The notes under the pieces were generated by a model. That model was not told the DNA's origin, searched no databases, and saw only the letters and a program-made list of their open reading frames with translations. Made by a program: the position numbers and the translations under genes. This document shows positions 22,576 to 33,671 of a stretch of 64,000 bases of DNA, piece after piece. Source of the DNA: Microstegium vimineum (lineage: Eukaryota > Streptophyta > Magnoliopsida > Poales > Poaceae); the NCBI GenBank assembly GCA_022036555.1, contig CM039129.1, forward strand, positions 40,486,649 through 40,550,648. Direction: 5' to 3'. Position 1 is the stretch's first letter, and each line of letters starts with the position of its first letter.

Positions 22576-25500
22576 TCACATGTAGTGCATCAGAATCGGC
22601 ATGGCAAGAGCTAATAACAGAGCAATGGCTGCGACGAACAAAGCCACGATGGTGACGTGCCGCCCGTAGGACAGATCCTCCTCCACTGCGCACCATTGAA
22701 CAAACCCAAATAAACGCGGTAGATTAGTACTAAATAATACACCAGAGTGGTTCGCCCCTGTTCAAGTGCCTTATAGATACTATATGTACCTGGTGTATTA
22801 GAGGCCACAGCAGTGGTAGTGCCACCACGGGGAATAGACGTTTTCCACCCCATTTCGTAATCTGAAATTTCACAGTATCCATCCAAGTAATAAGCTATAA
22901 TAATGTGCTACTGTACTTCATTTGAAACTACTTCTGTTAACAACTTACCTCCATAGACTTGAGTGGTTGATGAGGAATCTTCAGACTCAGGAGCTTTCTC
23001 AATCTCTGTTTCATAGAGATGACCAAAAACAATAATGATGCATGCATAAAACATAAGGAACTTCATGCGTGCTCAAGTTTGCACTAATCAGACTGAGTGC
23101 TCAAGACATTATATACCTTCTAGTGTATGGTTTAAATCCCAATCCCATTTATTTTCTCCGGTCTCCCCGAACCGTCCAATCTCTAATAAGGAAGGAAAAA
23201 CACATAAGTCGAGTTACTAGTACTATTGTGATTTGTGAACCAAGAAAATCGAGACGTTCTTCTATCAACACCTTGGCAAGGCACAAAAAAAGCATGGAGG
23301 AGTACCTGATCGGGACTCTAGATTGCCTGATTCAAGCTCCTGGAAGGGCAGGGCCATAGGCTCCTTGGGGACATTCGAACGGTCCAACAGGACTGAACAT
23401 GCAGTAACAATTCAAACAAAAACAAGGAGCCAGTATTGGTTTCAGTAACTGCATATTGCAAAACAAGCATGAATTGGCATTCTACAAGTCTACAACGAAT
23501 GTACACACAATCTAGGGAAGTATCTGACTTCACTGAATGTAGCAAAGATCAATCAATCATGGCAAAAATTCTATTACCATTTTTTGATAATGGAACATGT
23601 AGTCTTCGTAGTACACTAAACACGGAGTAGGTCGCCCTTTACGACATTAAATAGCTACTGTATGTACCTGCAGGTGTAGATGCCACAGCAGTGGCAGTGC
23701 CACCACGGGGAATAGACGCTTTCCATCCAATTTCATAATCTGAAATTTCACAGTATCCATCCAATTATAATAAGCTATAATAATGTGCTACTACTTCATT
23801 TGAAACTACTTCTGTTAACCACTTACATCCATAGACTTGAGTGTTTGATGTGGAATCTTTAGACTCTGGAGCTTTCTCAATCTCTGTTTCATAGAGATAA
23901 CGAAAAACAATAATGATGCATGCATAAAACATAAGTCGAGTTACTAGTACTATTGTGATTTGTGAACCAAGAAAATCGAGACGTTAGTCTATCAACACCT
24001 TGTCAAAGGCACAAAAAAAAACATGGAGGAGTACCTGATCGGGACTCTGTATTGCGTGATTCAAGCTCCTGGAAGAGCAGGGCCATAGGCTCCATGGGGA
24101 GATTTGAACGGTCGGACAAACCTGAACATTCAGTAACAGTTCAAAAAACCAAGGAGACAATATTGGTTTCAGTAACTGCATATTGATAAACAAAGCATGA
24201 ATTGGCATTCTACAAGTCTACAACGAAAGTACACACAATCTAGGGAAGTATCCGACTTCACTGAATGTAGCAAAGATCAATCAATCATGGCAAAAAATTC
24301 TATTACAATTTTTAGACAATGGAACATGTAGTCTTCATAGTACACTAAACACAGAGTAGCTCGCCATTTAGGACATTAAATAGCTACTGTATGTACCTGC
24401 AGGTGTAGAGGCCACAGCAGTGGCAGTGCCACCACGGGGAATAAATTTCTCCCAATCCATTTCATAACCTGAAATTTCACAGTATTCATCCAATTAATGA
24501 GATCTAATGTTGTGAACCAAGAAAATCATGATGTTGTTCTATCAACACCTTGGCAAATTAAGGCACAAAAAAGCATGGAGTACCTGCATGGGACTCTGGA
24601 TTGCCTGATTGAAGCTCCTGGTAGGGCAGGGACATAGAATCCAGGGGAACATTTGGACCGTCCAGCAAGCCTGAACATTCAGTAAAAATTCAAAACCAAG
24701 AAGCCAATATTGGTTTCAGTAACTGCATAGATATTGCAAACAGAGAATGAATATATTGGCATTCTAGAAGTCTAAACGGAAGTACACAATCTAGGGAAGT
24801 ATCCGATCGACTTCACTGAATGTAGCAAAGATCAATCAATCAATCATTGCAAAATTCTATTACCATTTTTAGATAATGGGACTTGTAGTCTTCGTAGTAC
24901 AACACGGAGTAGCTCGCCGTTTACTTATACATTAAAAAATAACGAAGAAGACTAAATAAAACAAGCAGAAAGTATTGAGTCTCTGCATCATGAAGTACTC
25001 CAAAGTGTGCAAAGTCGTTGCAGAAAATTATTATCAATATACCAATGCAGCGAATGAACCATGCATGATGACATCTATTACCGATATTCAATACGGAGTA
25101 GAATCAGTAGCATGCAAACTGCTCTTACGGAGCCAATATACCAATTAGTAAAGCTTACTATCCCAATCATTCAATCAAGAATCAGTAGCATGCAAACTTG
25201 AATTCTAACAGGTTCCTATTCACATAAGAAAGGAAGCAATAGTCGTAGCAGCATTCGTATCAGGTAATCGTGAAGAGGAATGAATGGTGAAGAGAACATA
25301 CAGTATGCGGCGTCAGGTATGGCCGCGGTGGTGGTTGCGTCGCAGTCCCGCTGGAGGGCACCGCCATGAAACGGCTGGTAACGCGCGCGCCCAGCAGCGT
25401 AGACCGCCAACGTGGCCCCAATCCCTACCAAACCGACCGCCCATCGCGCCGCGGTCCTGATACAGCCACCGTCGTTTTCCTCGCGCTCGGCGTCGTCACC

Positions 25501-25962
25501 ATGTTCACGCTTATTCTTCGACTCCTCATCGCTGTACTTGTCGTCGTCTTCAAGCTCTGCGGCGCTCTTGTGGGAGGGTTCGGCGCGGTCTGCCTTGCCG
25601 CCGTCTTCGTCGCGCTCGGTGTCGTCGCCATGTTCGAGCTGCTTCTCCGACTCCTCCTCGCTGTACTTGTCGTCGTCTTCACGATCTGAGGCGCTCTTGT
25701 GGGTGGGTTCGGCGCGGTCCGTCTTTCCCCCCTCCTCCGCGGGCCCGAACTGATGCGGTTGCCCGACCACGTTATCAGCCTTCATCAGCAACGGCGGCGG
25801 CGCGAACGCCAACGCCGCGACCCCTCCTTCTTCGTCCGCGTCGGGTGGCAGCAGGTCGGCCACCGCGTCGAGAGGCTGCGGGTCGGCCGCCGCGTGCAGT
25901 CCATTGTGGGTCTCCTCGCCCGCTGCTTGCTTGGAGACGAACACGGGCTGGCCGCCCTCCAT
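22576..25962 (-). CDS. Acidic membrane protein with triplicated exon cassette, probably tail-anchored; function unknown
   Basis: Ten coding exons on the minus strand: 25962-25302, 24670-24584, 24468-24397, 24121-24035, 23883-23827, 23739-23668, 23392-23306, 23005-22949, 22861-22790, 22685-22576. They total 1362 bases, 453 residues, with no internal stop. Every internal junction is phase 1. Exon 1 (start at 25962 in GCCATGG context) has two acidic repeats of about 42 residues built on DRAEP(T/S)HKSA and EDDDKYS(E/D)EES, then a possible transmembrane helix (WAVGLVGIGATLAVYAAG). Later exons form a cassette of 87-, 57- and 72-base exons; three copies exist and the first lacks the 57-base exon. 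The 72-base exon encodes IPRGGTATAVAS. The last exon ends in a hydrophobic segment (HVTIVALFVAAIALLLALAM) six residues from the stop, as in tail-anchored proteins. I do not recognise the family. Confidence 0.75.
22790..24670 (-). repeat. Genomic tandem triplication of exons plus introns
   Basis: Three copies of one segment, with the 87-base exon at 24670, 24121 and 23392 and the 72-base exon at 24468, 23739 and 22861. The introns are also alike: intron phrases such as CATGAATTGGCATTCTACAA and CACACAATCTAGGGAAGTAT recur near 23470-23525 and 24195-24250, and a related stretch lies near 24750-24800. Exon plus intron similarity shows duplication of genomic DNA. Confidence 0.9.
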
Positions 25963-26029
25963 GGCGAGTTGGCGACAGAGAGCAGGTAGCTGTTGTGAGA
26001 TGTTTTTTCTTTTTGTCAAATACCTTTTT

Positions 26030-26291
26030 TTAACATAACTTTATCCATGAAGCTGTTTTTCTTCCCCTCACAAAAAAAAATAGCTTTGCAAAATGGGGTG
26101 AAGTTGAAAATAGTAGTTTATCACAACTTTCTCCCCCTTTCTCTCTCATATCCCATAAAGTTGTTGGTGAAGCTGTTTTATCAAAGACTTTTTCTAAAAT
26201 AGCTTAGTTTCACCTAGAAAATTGTTCATGAAGCTATTTTCTAAAAAAACAGTTTCACTAGTGAAGCCGAGCTGTATCAAACGGGCCCTTA
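26030..26291. mobile_element. MITE-like repeat just upstream of the repeated-exon gene
   Basis: AT-rich, with repeated GTGAAGCTGTTTT phrases in both orientations and the terminus AGCTGTATCAAACGGGCCC at the right, common to a grass MITE group. The left terminus is not clear. It lies within about 100 bases of the start codon of the minus-strand gene, so it may overlap its promoter. Confidence 0.5.
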
Positions 26292-26407
26292 GGATGTCTT
26301 GTGCACGAGTGGCACTCGGGGAGTCGGGGTCGGGGCGACCAGCAAGAGAGCGAGAGCCACGTCGGTTATCTAAGTTCGTTTATAAAATCAAATTAAGGAT
26401 ATGTTTA

Positions 26408-26608
26408 GGGGATGTTTGGATCCTCTTGACAAATTGACAAATTGACAAAAGAGCAAATTTGTTACTTACCAAGTGGCAAATAGCAAATGACAAATTTTTG
26501 CTCTTTTGTCATTTTTTGCCTTGCATGTTTGGATCCATTTGTCAAAAAGTAGCAATTCTTTTGCTCTTTTGCCAATTTGCCAATTTGTCAAGGGGGTCCA
26601 AACACCCC
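26408..26608. mobile_element. Tourist-like MITE with strong inverted ends
   Basis: Ends GGGGATGTTTGGATCC and GGTCCAAACACCCC are inverted; TTTA (or TTA) flanks both sides. Inner halves form a near palindrome of GACAAATTGACAAA-type repeats and their complement. Confidence 0.8.
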
Positions 26609-26611
26609 TTT

Positions 26612-26926
26612 AGTTCCCCATAAAATCCAAAATATTTTGGGTTTAGACTCTTCATTTTGCAAAATGTAATTAAACACCACCCAAAATATTTGACAAAAAG
26701 TGGTCCATTCTCTATTTTAAATTTTGGACTCAAGAGGCCAAAATAAGAGAATTTTTGCATTGTTTTGTATGTCATCCTCACAATCTTCATCGTTGGAATC
26801 AAAAAGTAAGCCAAATTTTGGTTGGAACTAAATACCCCACCAAAATATTTTGCATTCTGGATTTTGGAATCCAAAATAGTTGGAATTTTGTATTATTTTG
26901 GATTTTGGTTGGAACTAAACAGGGCC
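26612..26926. mobile_element. MITE-like repeat
   Basis: Left AGTTCCCCATAAAATCCAAA and right TTTGGTTGGAACTAAACAGG are rough inverted ends; many CCAAAATATTTTGG-type palindromes lie inside. The boundaries are approximate. Confidence 0.45.
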
Positions 26927-27463
26927 TAAGTTCAATAAATATCGATAATATATTTGTTGATACAAATTTTATTTGAAATAAAATAAAACCCAAGGCCCAG
27001 GCCCACCACGCAAGCCCACACTTGGGAAGTGTACGGTGAAACAAGGCTGATAGCTGTTAAAAGGAGGCAATCGGTAACCACCTTGCGGGCCCCACCAAAA
27101 CCAATTTCGTCTTCCTGCCTCCAAGCCTCCAACCGAAAGAGTGGGAAGGGAAGCACAAGCGGCCGCCGCGGCGAGAGGTGAGCTCTCGAATCACCCCCGT
27201 CCTTGGCTCGATTGCAACCCTCTCCCACGTTTTCCGGTGATCGGAGGCCCAATTTGGTTTCCATCTCCGTCGAATTGTCGTGCGCCCGTGTCCCGCACCC
27301 GGTTTCGTCTCTAATTCCCACCGCCGCGTTTGCATTTCGCAGGGAGAATCGAGCCGCTCGCTGTCGCTGGTGCTGTTGAAGAAGAGCAATCGCCACCCAC
27401 CACCAGCACCACGCCACCCGCCCGTCGCGCCGACAAGTTTCCCCGAGGCGCAGGCGAGCGAGA

Positions 27464-27840
27464 ATGGCGGAACCATTCCACAAGCGAAAACGAATGGCGG
27501 AACCAAGCAACGCCGCGGCCTTCATCGCCGCCGCGTCCGCTCCTCTGCTTCAACAGCGCCGCCTGCCCCGACGACCGCTACCTCCACCTCAGGGACTACC
27601 GCGTCGAGTGCCTCGACCTCCCATCCGGCAACCTGCGCTCCCTCATCCGGTTCGCCGACAGCGAGTTCTACGACCGCGACGACGACAACCTCTGGGGCCG
27701 TTACGCTCCACCCATCTACGGCATCCGATGTTCCTGGCGCCCAAGGTTGATGGTGCTACTGAACCACCTTTCTTCCATGGGCTCTGTAGTGATCCCAACT
27801 CCTGATGGCAATTTTCAGCATCTATGCTTCACATGATGTG
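27464..27840 (+). pseudogene. Broken F-box-associated-like gene, C-terminal part
   Basis: Two plus-strand frames must be joined. One reads CFNSAACPDDRYLHLRDYRV then ECLDLPSGNLRSLIRFADSE (27540-27720); the other reads HPMFLAPKVDGATEPPFFHG then LCSDPNS (about 27720-27805). The second matches the minus-strand fragment at 30408-30705 (HPMFRQPKNVVELPFFRWLC). The change of frame and lack of an F-box point to a degenerate gene. An ATG at 27464 (MAEPFHKRKRMAEPSNAAAF) could be its former start. The F-box family assignment is inferred mainly from the other copy. Confidence 0.45.
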
Positions 27841-28215
27841 GTGGTTTCTGTCGACGACGAAGCTTGACTGAAACAAGCTTACTTCTTCTCCCGATCTCTG
27901 GATACTGCAGGGGTAACAGTCATGACCAATATGCTCCTGTTTCATTCCCTTGGTTGTATGAAACTCTCTGCTGTTCCAATACAGTACTCTGTATGTTGGA
28001 TGTTTGCTTTAGTTTGGGACATGAAGGAATCTGAGAGATTCATGTGCCTTAATTGTGTAGTCTGGTAGCAGTCTTCTGCTTTAATTTCCTTAGTGTTGGA
28101 AATTGATCTGATAATGCATCTCACTGTCTTCTGTGAACAGAGAAATGCTTCTCTCCTTTTGTTAGAACTACTATGGAAGTGAAAGTTTGGTTCTGCAGTT
28201 TGACTGTTCCCAGGA
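27720..28215 (+). repeat. Left arm of an inverted duplication
   Basis: Matches the reverse complement of 29705-30520 in blocks. Examples: ATCTATGCTTCACATGATG (27820) against the complement of 30370-30390; TGTTGGATGTTTGC (27994) against GCAAACATCCAACA (30193); TATGGAAGTGAAAGTTTG (28173) against CAAACTTTCACTTCCATA (29717). Confidence 0.8.
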
Positions 28216-29700
28216 ATTGAATTCACTGTGGTGATTTTTGTGTATTGTTCACTATTTTTGTGACTTTTCTGGGATCTTCTGCCATATTTTCTCTATGTGA
28301 CCATTGAATTGTTATAAGAATGCTAATTCACTGTGTGACGATTTTTGTTAGTTGTTCACTATTTTAGTGTCACTCCCAAACTCTGCTGCCTGAATCCTGG
28401 ATGGAATGCGCTGAACATACCAGATCCACTTCTCAATTAGGATTTAGTGCAGCATTTGGTTTTTTTAGGGCTGCATCGACATACAGTTGAGCATATGTGG
28501 ATTAGACAATTAGACACTAGTATAATACTATTGCTATGGAGCATGAAACTTGAACCGATTAGCTTGTGAGATCCATTTATTTCATATTCAAACTGTTTAT
28601 CTTCTTCAGTGAACTGATATTTGTGACCGCATATTCAAACTTCTATTTATTTTTCATCAACTCTTCTATTCAACGTTCTGTTCCAAGTTATGATGGAAAT
28701 TGACAGGTTTCTAAACCATGTTGTGGACGGGCAGACATTGTGCCTAATGATTTCCTATTTGTTACAGGAAGGGACAGAACGTTGAATTTCATAATCGTCG
28801 AAGTCATAATCGGCAGACGTGTTATTCTAGTATCAGTCAGATTGCTTAGGGTGATGTCAAAGTCATATTGTACTGTTCATGGTTGTCTGAATGACTGAAT
28901 CTAACTGTGCCATGAAATTGAATTTGAGCAGAGTCCATATCTGGCAAAGGTATTCTATACACTATAGGTTGTCGTATTATATTACTCTAGTTACATTGCT
29001 GATGTCGTTGTCAGGTTTCAGTGCTTTCTGAAACTGAAATAAAATACTAAAGAAATGTTGGACAGAACGAGTATTTTATTGGACAGATATAGAAACTGGT
29101 ACTAGTTCTGGCCAATTCTAGTTTGACTGAATTTCAAATTTCAAAAGAAATTGGCCAATCCGACCTTTGCTTTGGTGCAAAATTTCTGAAATACAGGCCA
29201 GGGCATTCTTTTCCTTCTTCCCGTCTATGGAAACGATGTGATCTTTCCTGAGTCCTGACGTACATAGTCCAGACCGAAGTGCTACCGTCCTGTCCATTCA
29301 ATTGTAAGTTTGAAGTTCTTTTTTCTCGAATAAAAGTTTGAAGTTCTCTCGTGGATCTTGGAAGTTTGTCATCTCTTGCGCAGAAATTGCTTCCTTTCAA
29401 GGTTATTGAAACTGAAATACTAAACAGGGGACCAGAACTATTCGGTGCAGTGTAGTGCAGCTTCTCAACAGGTCAGGAGCAGTGTACCTATTGCAATACA
29501 GATTGTTGGCCTGTGGGAATAGGTTTCAAAGATATGCTAGAACGGCTCCTTAACTAAGAAGTGGATCTACGTAGAATTAGTATAACCTTAGCTGCATATA
29601 TTGGGCACTGGCACTGAAAAAGATCATCATAGTGGCATTATTGTAATAATTCAATGGTCAAAATAGTAAGGGAGAAACCCATTCCAAAAAAAAAATAGTC
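28216..29700. other. Spacer between the arms of the inverted duplication
   Basis: AT-rich with no supported gene. The phrase GGTGATGTCAAAGTCATATT at about 28851 recurs at 30799, and shorter copies lie at 30873 and 30994. Confidence 0.5.
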
Positions 29701-29704
29701 GAAT

Positions 29705-30520
29705 CAAATGCAGAATCAAACTTTCACTTCCATAGCTCTACCAAAGGAGATATGCATTTCTCAATTCACACAAAATCGTCAGGTGCATTATTAGATCAGT
29801 TTCCAAAATTAGGGAAGGTGGAAAGGGTGTTCTGCAACTAGAATACTGAATTGTACCACCTGAATGACTGAATCTCTCACATTCATTCATGGTCGTAACT
29901 TCAACATCTCTGAATCGAACATACAGAGCATTGGAACTGATAATTTCATACAATCAATGTTAAAAACCAGAAGCATACGGTCCTAAACTTTAGTCTAATG
30001 AGCAAAGAGGTTTGCATATTCAATTATATGGAAGAATTGGATCTGACAAGCTAATTAGTTCAAGATTCATGATCCATTGCAATAGTAGTATGCAACTTGA
30101 ATGTATCTGCTCAACAAAAGATCCAAACAGAGGTTTGCATATTCAATTATAGCACATGAATCTCACTCACTCATTCATGTCCCAGACTTCAGCAAACATC
30201 CAACATACAGAATATTTGAACGACAGAGACTTTGATACAACCAAAGGGGAGTAAAAAAACAGGGGCATATGATCATGATTGTTAACCCTGCAGCATCTCA
30301 AGAGCTGGAGAAGGAATGCTAGTTTCAGACAAGCTGTTGAAGATTGCTGAAACTTCAGAAGCTAAAGATTGCCATCATGTAAAGCATACAGATGCTGAAG
30401 ATTGCCATTACCAGCTGCAGCTGGGATCACTACACAACCAACGGAAGAATGGCAGTTCAACAACATTCTTGGGCTGCCGGAACATGGGATGCTGAACAAG
30501 GCTCTTCCTCAACACATGCC
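29705..30520 (-). repeat. Right arm of the inverted duplication
   Basis: See the left arm. It has diverged by indels and includes the 3' end of the F-box-like fragment. Confidence 0.78.
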
Positions 30521-30720
30521 TAATAGGCAACACCCTCTGAGTCTGATTAAACCAAAACCTGTGCAGCAAATTCCCATCCCTGTAACAGTGGAACACCCCA
30601 TTCCAGGACTCGATCAGCACATCCCCTTCTGTTGACACAACAGCTGGAATCCAAGGAGGGCGGTCTTGATGAAGGCGCAGCAGAGCTGACATCTTGCTTG
30701 CTTCCATACATGAACGGAAT
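30408..30720 (-). pseudogene. F-box-associated-like C-terminal fragment
   Basis: Minus-strand frame ending near 30408 with IPAVVSTEGDVLIESWNGVF, then HCYRDGNLLHRFWFN, then RHVLRKSLVQHPMFRQPKN and FFRWLCSDPSC. The order 'value/text, then RHV..ESLV.H..F' near the C-terminus is typical of the associated domain of grass F-box proteins, which choose substrates for SCF ubiquitin ligases. No F-box or upstream half is present, so this is a relic. Confidence 0.5.
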
Positions 30721-33600
30721 TACCTTTTTATGTCTTGACTGAAGAACTGGTGGCACCTTCTTTATTCAATCTTGCATGTCTCACTCTGCAGGTTGCTTAG
30801 GTGATGTCAAAGTCATATTACCATGAAATTAAATTGACCGATCTGTATCTGTCAAAGGTATTATGGATTGCATAGGTGATGTCAAAGTCTGTTTCTTCAT
30901 TCCCTCCTGTCAAAATTAAACTCTACGACCCCTCTACATCTGGCAAAGGTAATTCTAGCTAATGATTGATAGTGTTACTCTAATTATTACTCAGGTGATG
31001 CCAAAGTCAGGTTTCAGTGTTTTCTGCTACTGACATAACAAATAACATCAGCTATTCTATCTTGACAGGATCTCAATACAAAATGGCTAATCTAGTCTTT
31101 TTAAATGTAAAAATTAAGTCTGCCGTGTGTTTTCCCTATGAAAAAAAAAACATATGTACTGTACTATGTTTCCAAATATTCAGTATCTGCATGTGAAGCA
31201 TGAACCGGCTATTTCAGGTTCTCAACCTGCCATCTGTGCTTCAGTACCTTCGCTTTAGTATAAACTTCTTCGAAATTCAGGCCAAGGCTTTGTCTCTTTT
31301 TACATCTTCCTTTTCCAAACACTATTATCGTTTTATGTTTGTATTAGTCGGTGGGACTACTAGGTCCGATGGAACAGATTGTCTGACAGGGCACCGATTC
31401 CCTGCTATTTCAACCAATTTCTTTTTTCTGTTTAGTCAGCTGAACATCTGAAAATCTCTTCTTTTGGAATTTGAAAGATGCGTGTACGCATTATTATTTG
31501 ACCCTTTTCAGAATTCAGAAGCTGCGTGGCCAGTCCGTGCCTACACACATCCGTGCATAGTTTCATCTAACGGGCCTCGAATAGGACAGCCCAAGTCGGC
31601 CCAGGACACGCAGACATGTAATTTTGTATCGAAAAAAATAATCTTACCTCTCTCAATGATCACTGTGGTCTAATTTTACTCCACGAAATTTAAAACCCAG
31701 ACATCTTACATTCGTACCCCCGTTTGAAGTGGTATGCCCTTTTTTACTGAAAAATCGGATAGATATTTGATCTCTCGAAGCTTCTATGGGGAAAATCCTA
31801 GAGATAGAATAAGACAAAACAAACTCAAAAAAAAAATGGCGCTTGTGAATTTTTTTTAAAAAATAGAAAATTATATTTAGCTCAAGAAAAATGGGGAAAG
31901 AATTCCAAAAAAAACATGGAAACACTATAAAAGTATTACTTCCTCTTATAAGATAATATGATGTTTTTAGATACATAGTTTTTGCTTCTATAGTAGCACA
32001 AGCTATGTATAGAACGTCTTGTAATTTGTAACGAAAGGATTATAACCTATGTAAATGGGAGATGCAACCATAATAAATATAGCATACATGAATGTTGAAT
32101 GTATTCATGTTATCCATATATGTTGGTTGCATCATGTGTTGTTATTGTACAGTGTATTCGAGATGTGTTTCGACACCGATTATATCTTTTATTTGGAAAA
32201 TTTTCATATTTTCTAGATATTTCCAATTTTCCTACAATTAAATAAAATTGTTCAAATCTCCTAGAGCTCTTTTCATGAGCTCTATTTTTTTGTTTTTTCA
32301 TGTCCAAATATGTCTCTAGATTTTTTTTCTCATGACTTTTAGAAGTTTGGAGACATTTTGTGGTTTAAAAAAACATTATTAGGTATTTATTGGCTTTTAG
32401 CTAAAAAGGATGAGACCACCTTAAAAACTACGGCAAAGTAGGAAGGGGAGGGGAGGGGGGGAATTTTAGGGCAAAATTTGATACGAGATAATAAAACTGA
32501 TGTCGTGTTGCTAGTGAACACAGAAAAAAAAGGTTCCATTAGCTGGTGAACATTGTGCCAAGGGTGAATTAAAACCATGCCATTATAAATTGAGAAGAAT
32601 ACTTTTTGTGATAAAGAAAAATTCCTCCTTGTTACACCTAAAGTTCATATCTTCCCTATTTGTCAGCTCGTGAGAATTTTTTTCCTCTAACTAGCACTTA
32701 TATCGGTTTTCTCATGCGACGATGTTAACTCTAAGGATTGGACGACCATATCTTGTCGGTTTGAACCAGCCTCCACTGGGTGCACTTTCTCGAGGCTTCT
32801 TGGAGGTGAAGGCGTGCGACTCGTGAGACTCATAGGCGGGTCTGTCAGCGCCTAAGCCCATGAGGCCATCAGAGGAGTTTTGTCCCCTTACACCCCGTTT
32901 GTGACTTTGTCGGATGATAGCGTCGCGTCCGCTGGGCAGCGTTGAGGAGCCCTCGAGCCTTGGTTGCTCAGGGTGGTGTCCTCTAGCCCGGCCTTTTGGG
33001 CTCGATGGGAGACGTGATCGAGGATTAGGCTCAAGATATAAAAAAACATTGCAAAGTGCAAAGATATATAGAAAATGTTTTAATGTAAATAACTCTTCTA
33101 TAAATAATGATCGATTTTTCTCTATAATTCTGTACAAAATTTCAAATTGAATTTGACTTTATAATGCTAATAGCCAACTTGTAGCTTTTGCTTCTGTGCA
33201 TCCATCCCAACTTCCGAAGACATGCACCCTCACGAGCACGGTTGATGTCCGTCCAAGCTTTTGCGAACACCCGTGGTTTCGTGGTTTGGAACGTGTCCTG
33301 TGAAAATGATAAAGGATAATTTTCCGCTCTGATCTGTTTTGAATTCAAATTTTTAATAATTATATGAATATATATAATTTTAATTTAATTATATACTGGT
33401 GTAGAATATAAGATTGGTGAAATTTGACGGATATAAATTATCTGATAATTAGATATGAATATTGAAAGCAGCAAAAATACAAGTCAACCTGTTCCGCATA
33501 AAGCCCAACATATAAAGCTCCACAGGCCAACACTTTCCATCATTTCTTCAGGGCACATGGGCCATGCCTCCAAAGACTAAGCCCACCTTGTCAAAAAAAA
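30721..33600. other. Gene-poor AT-rich DNA
   Basis: No gene supported. Contains three copies of GGTGATG(T/C)CAAAGTC (30799, 30873, 30994) and a GC-richer island at 32710-33030 of unknown origin. The last 70 bases lead into the PPR gene. Confidence 0.5.
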
Positions 33601-33671
33601 AAAAACCCACTCTTTCACATTCCAGTGCGTCCAGAGCGAGCGGCTGACGCGCCGGCGCTCGCTCCGCGCCC

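Noticed and set aside
27057..27525. Minus-strand ORFs of 149-197 residues near 27 kb
   Set aside because: No domain, Arg/Gly/Trp-rich composition typical of antisense GC-rich frames, and they overlap the plus-strand F-box-like relic.
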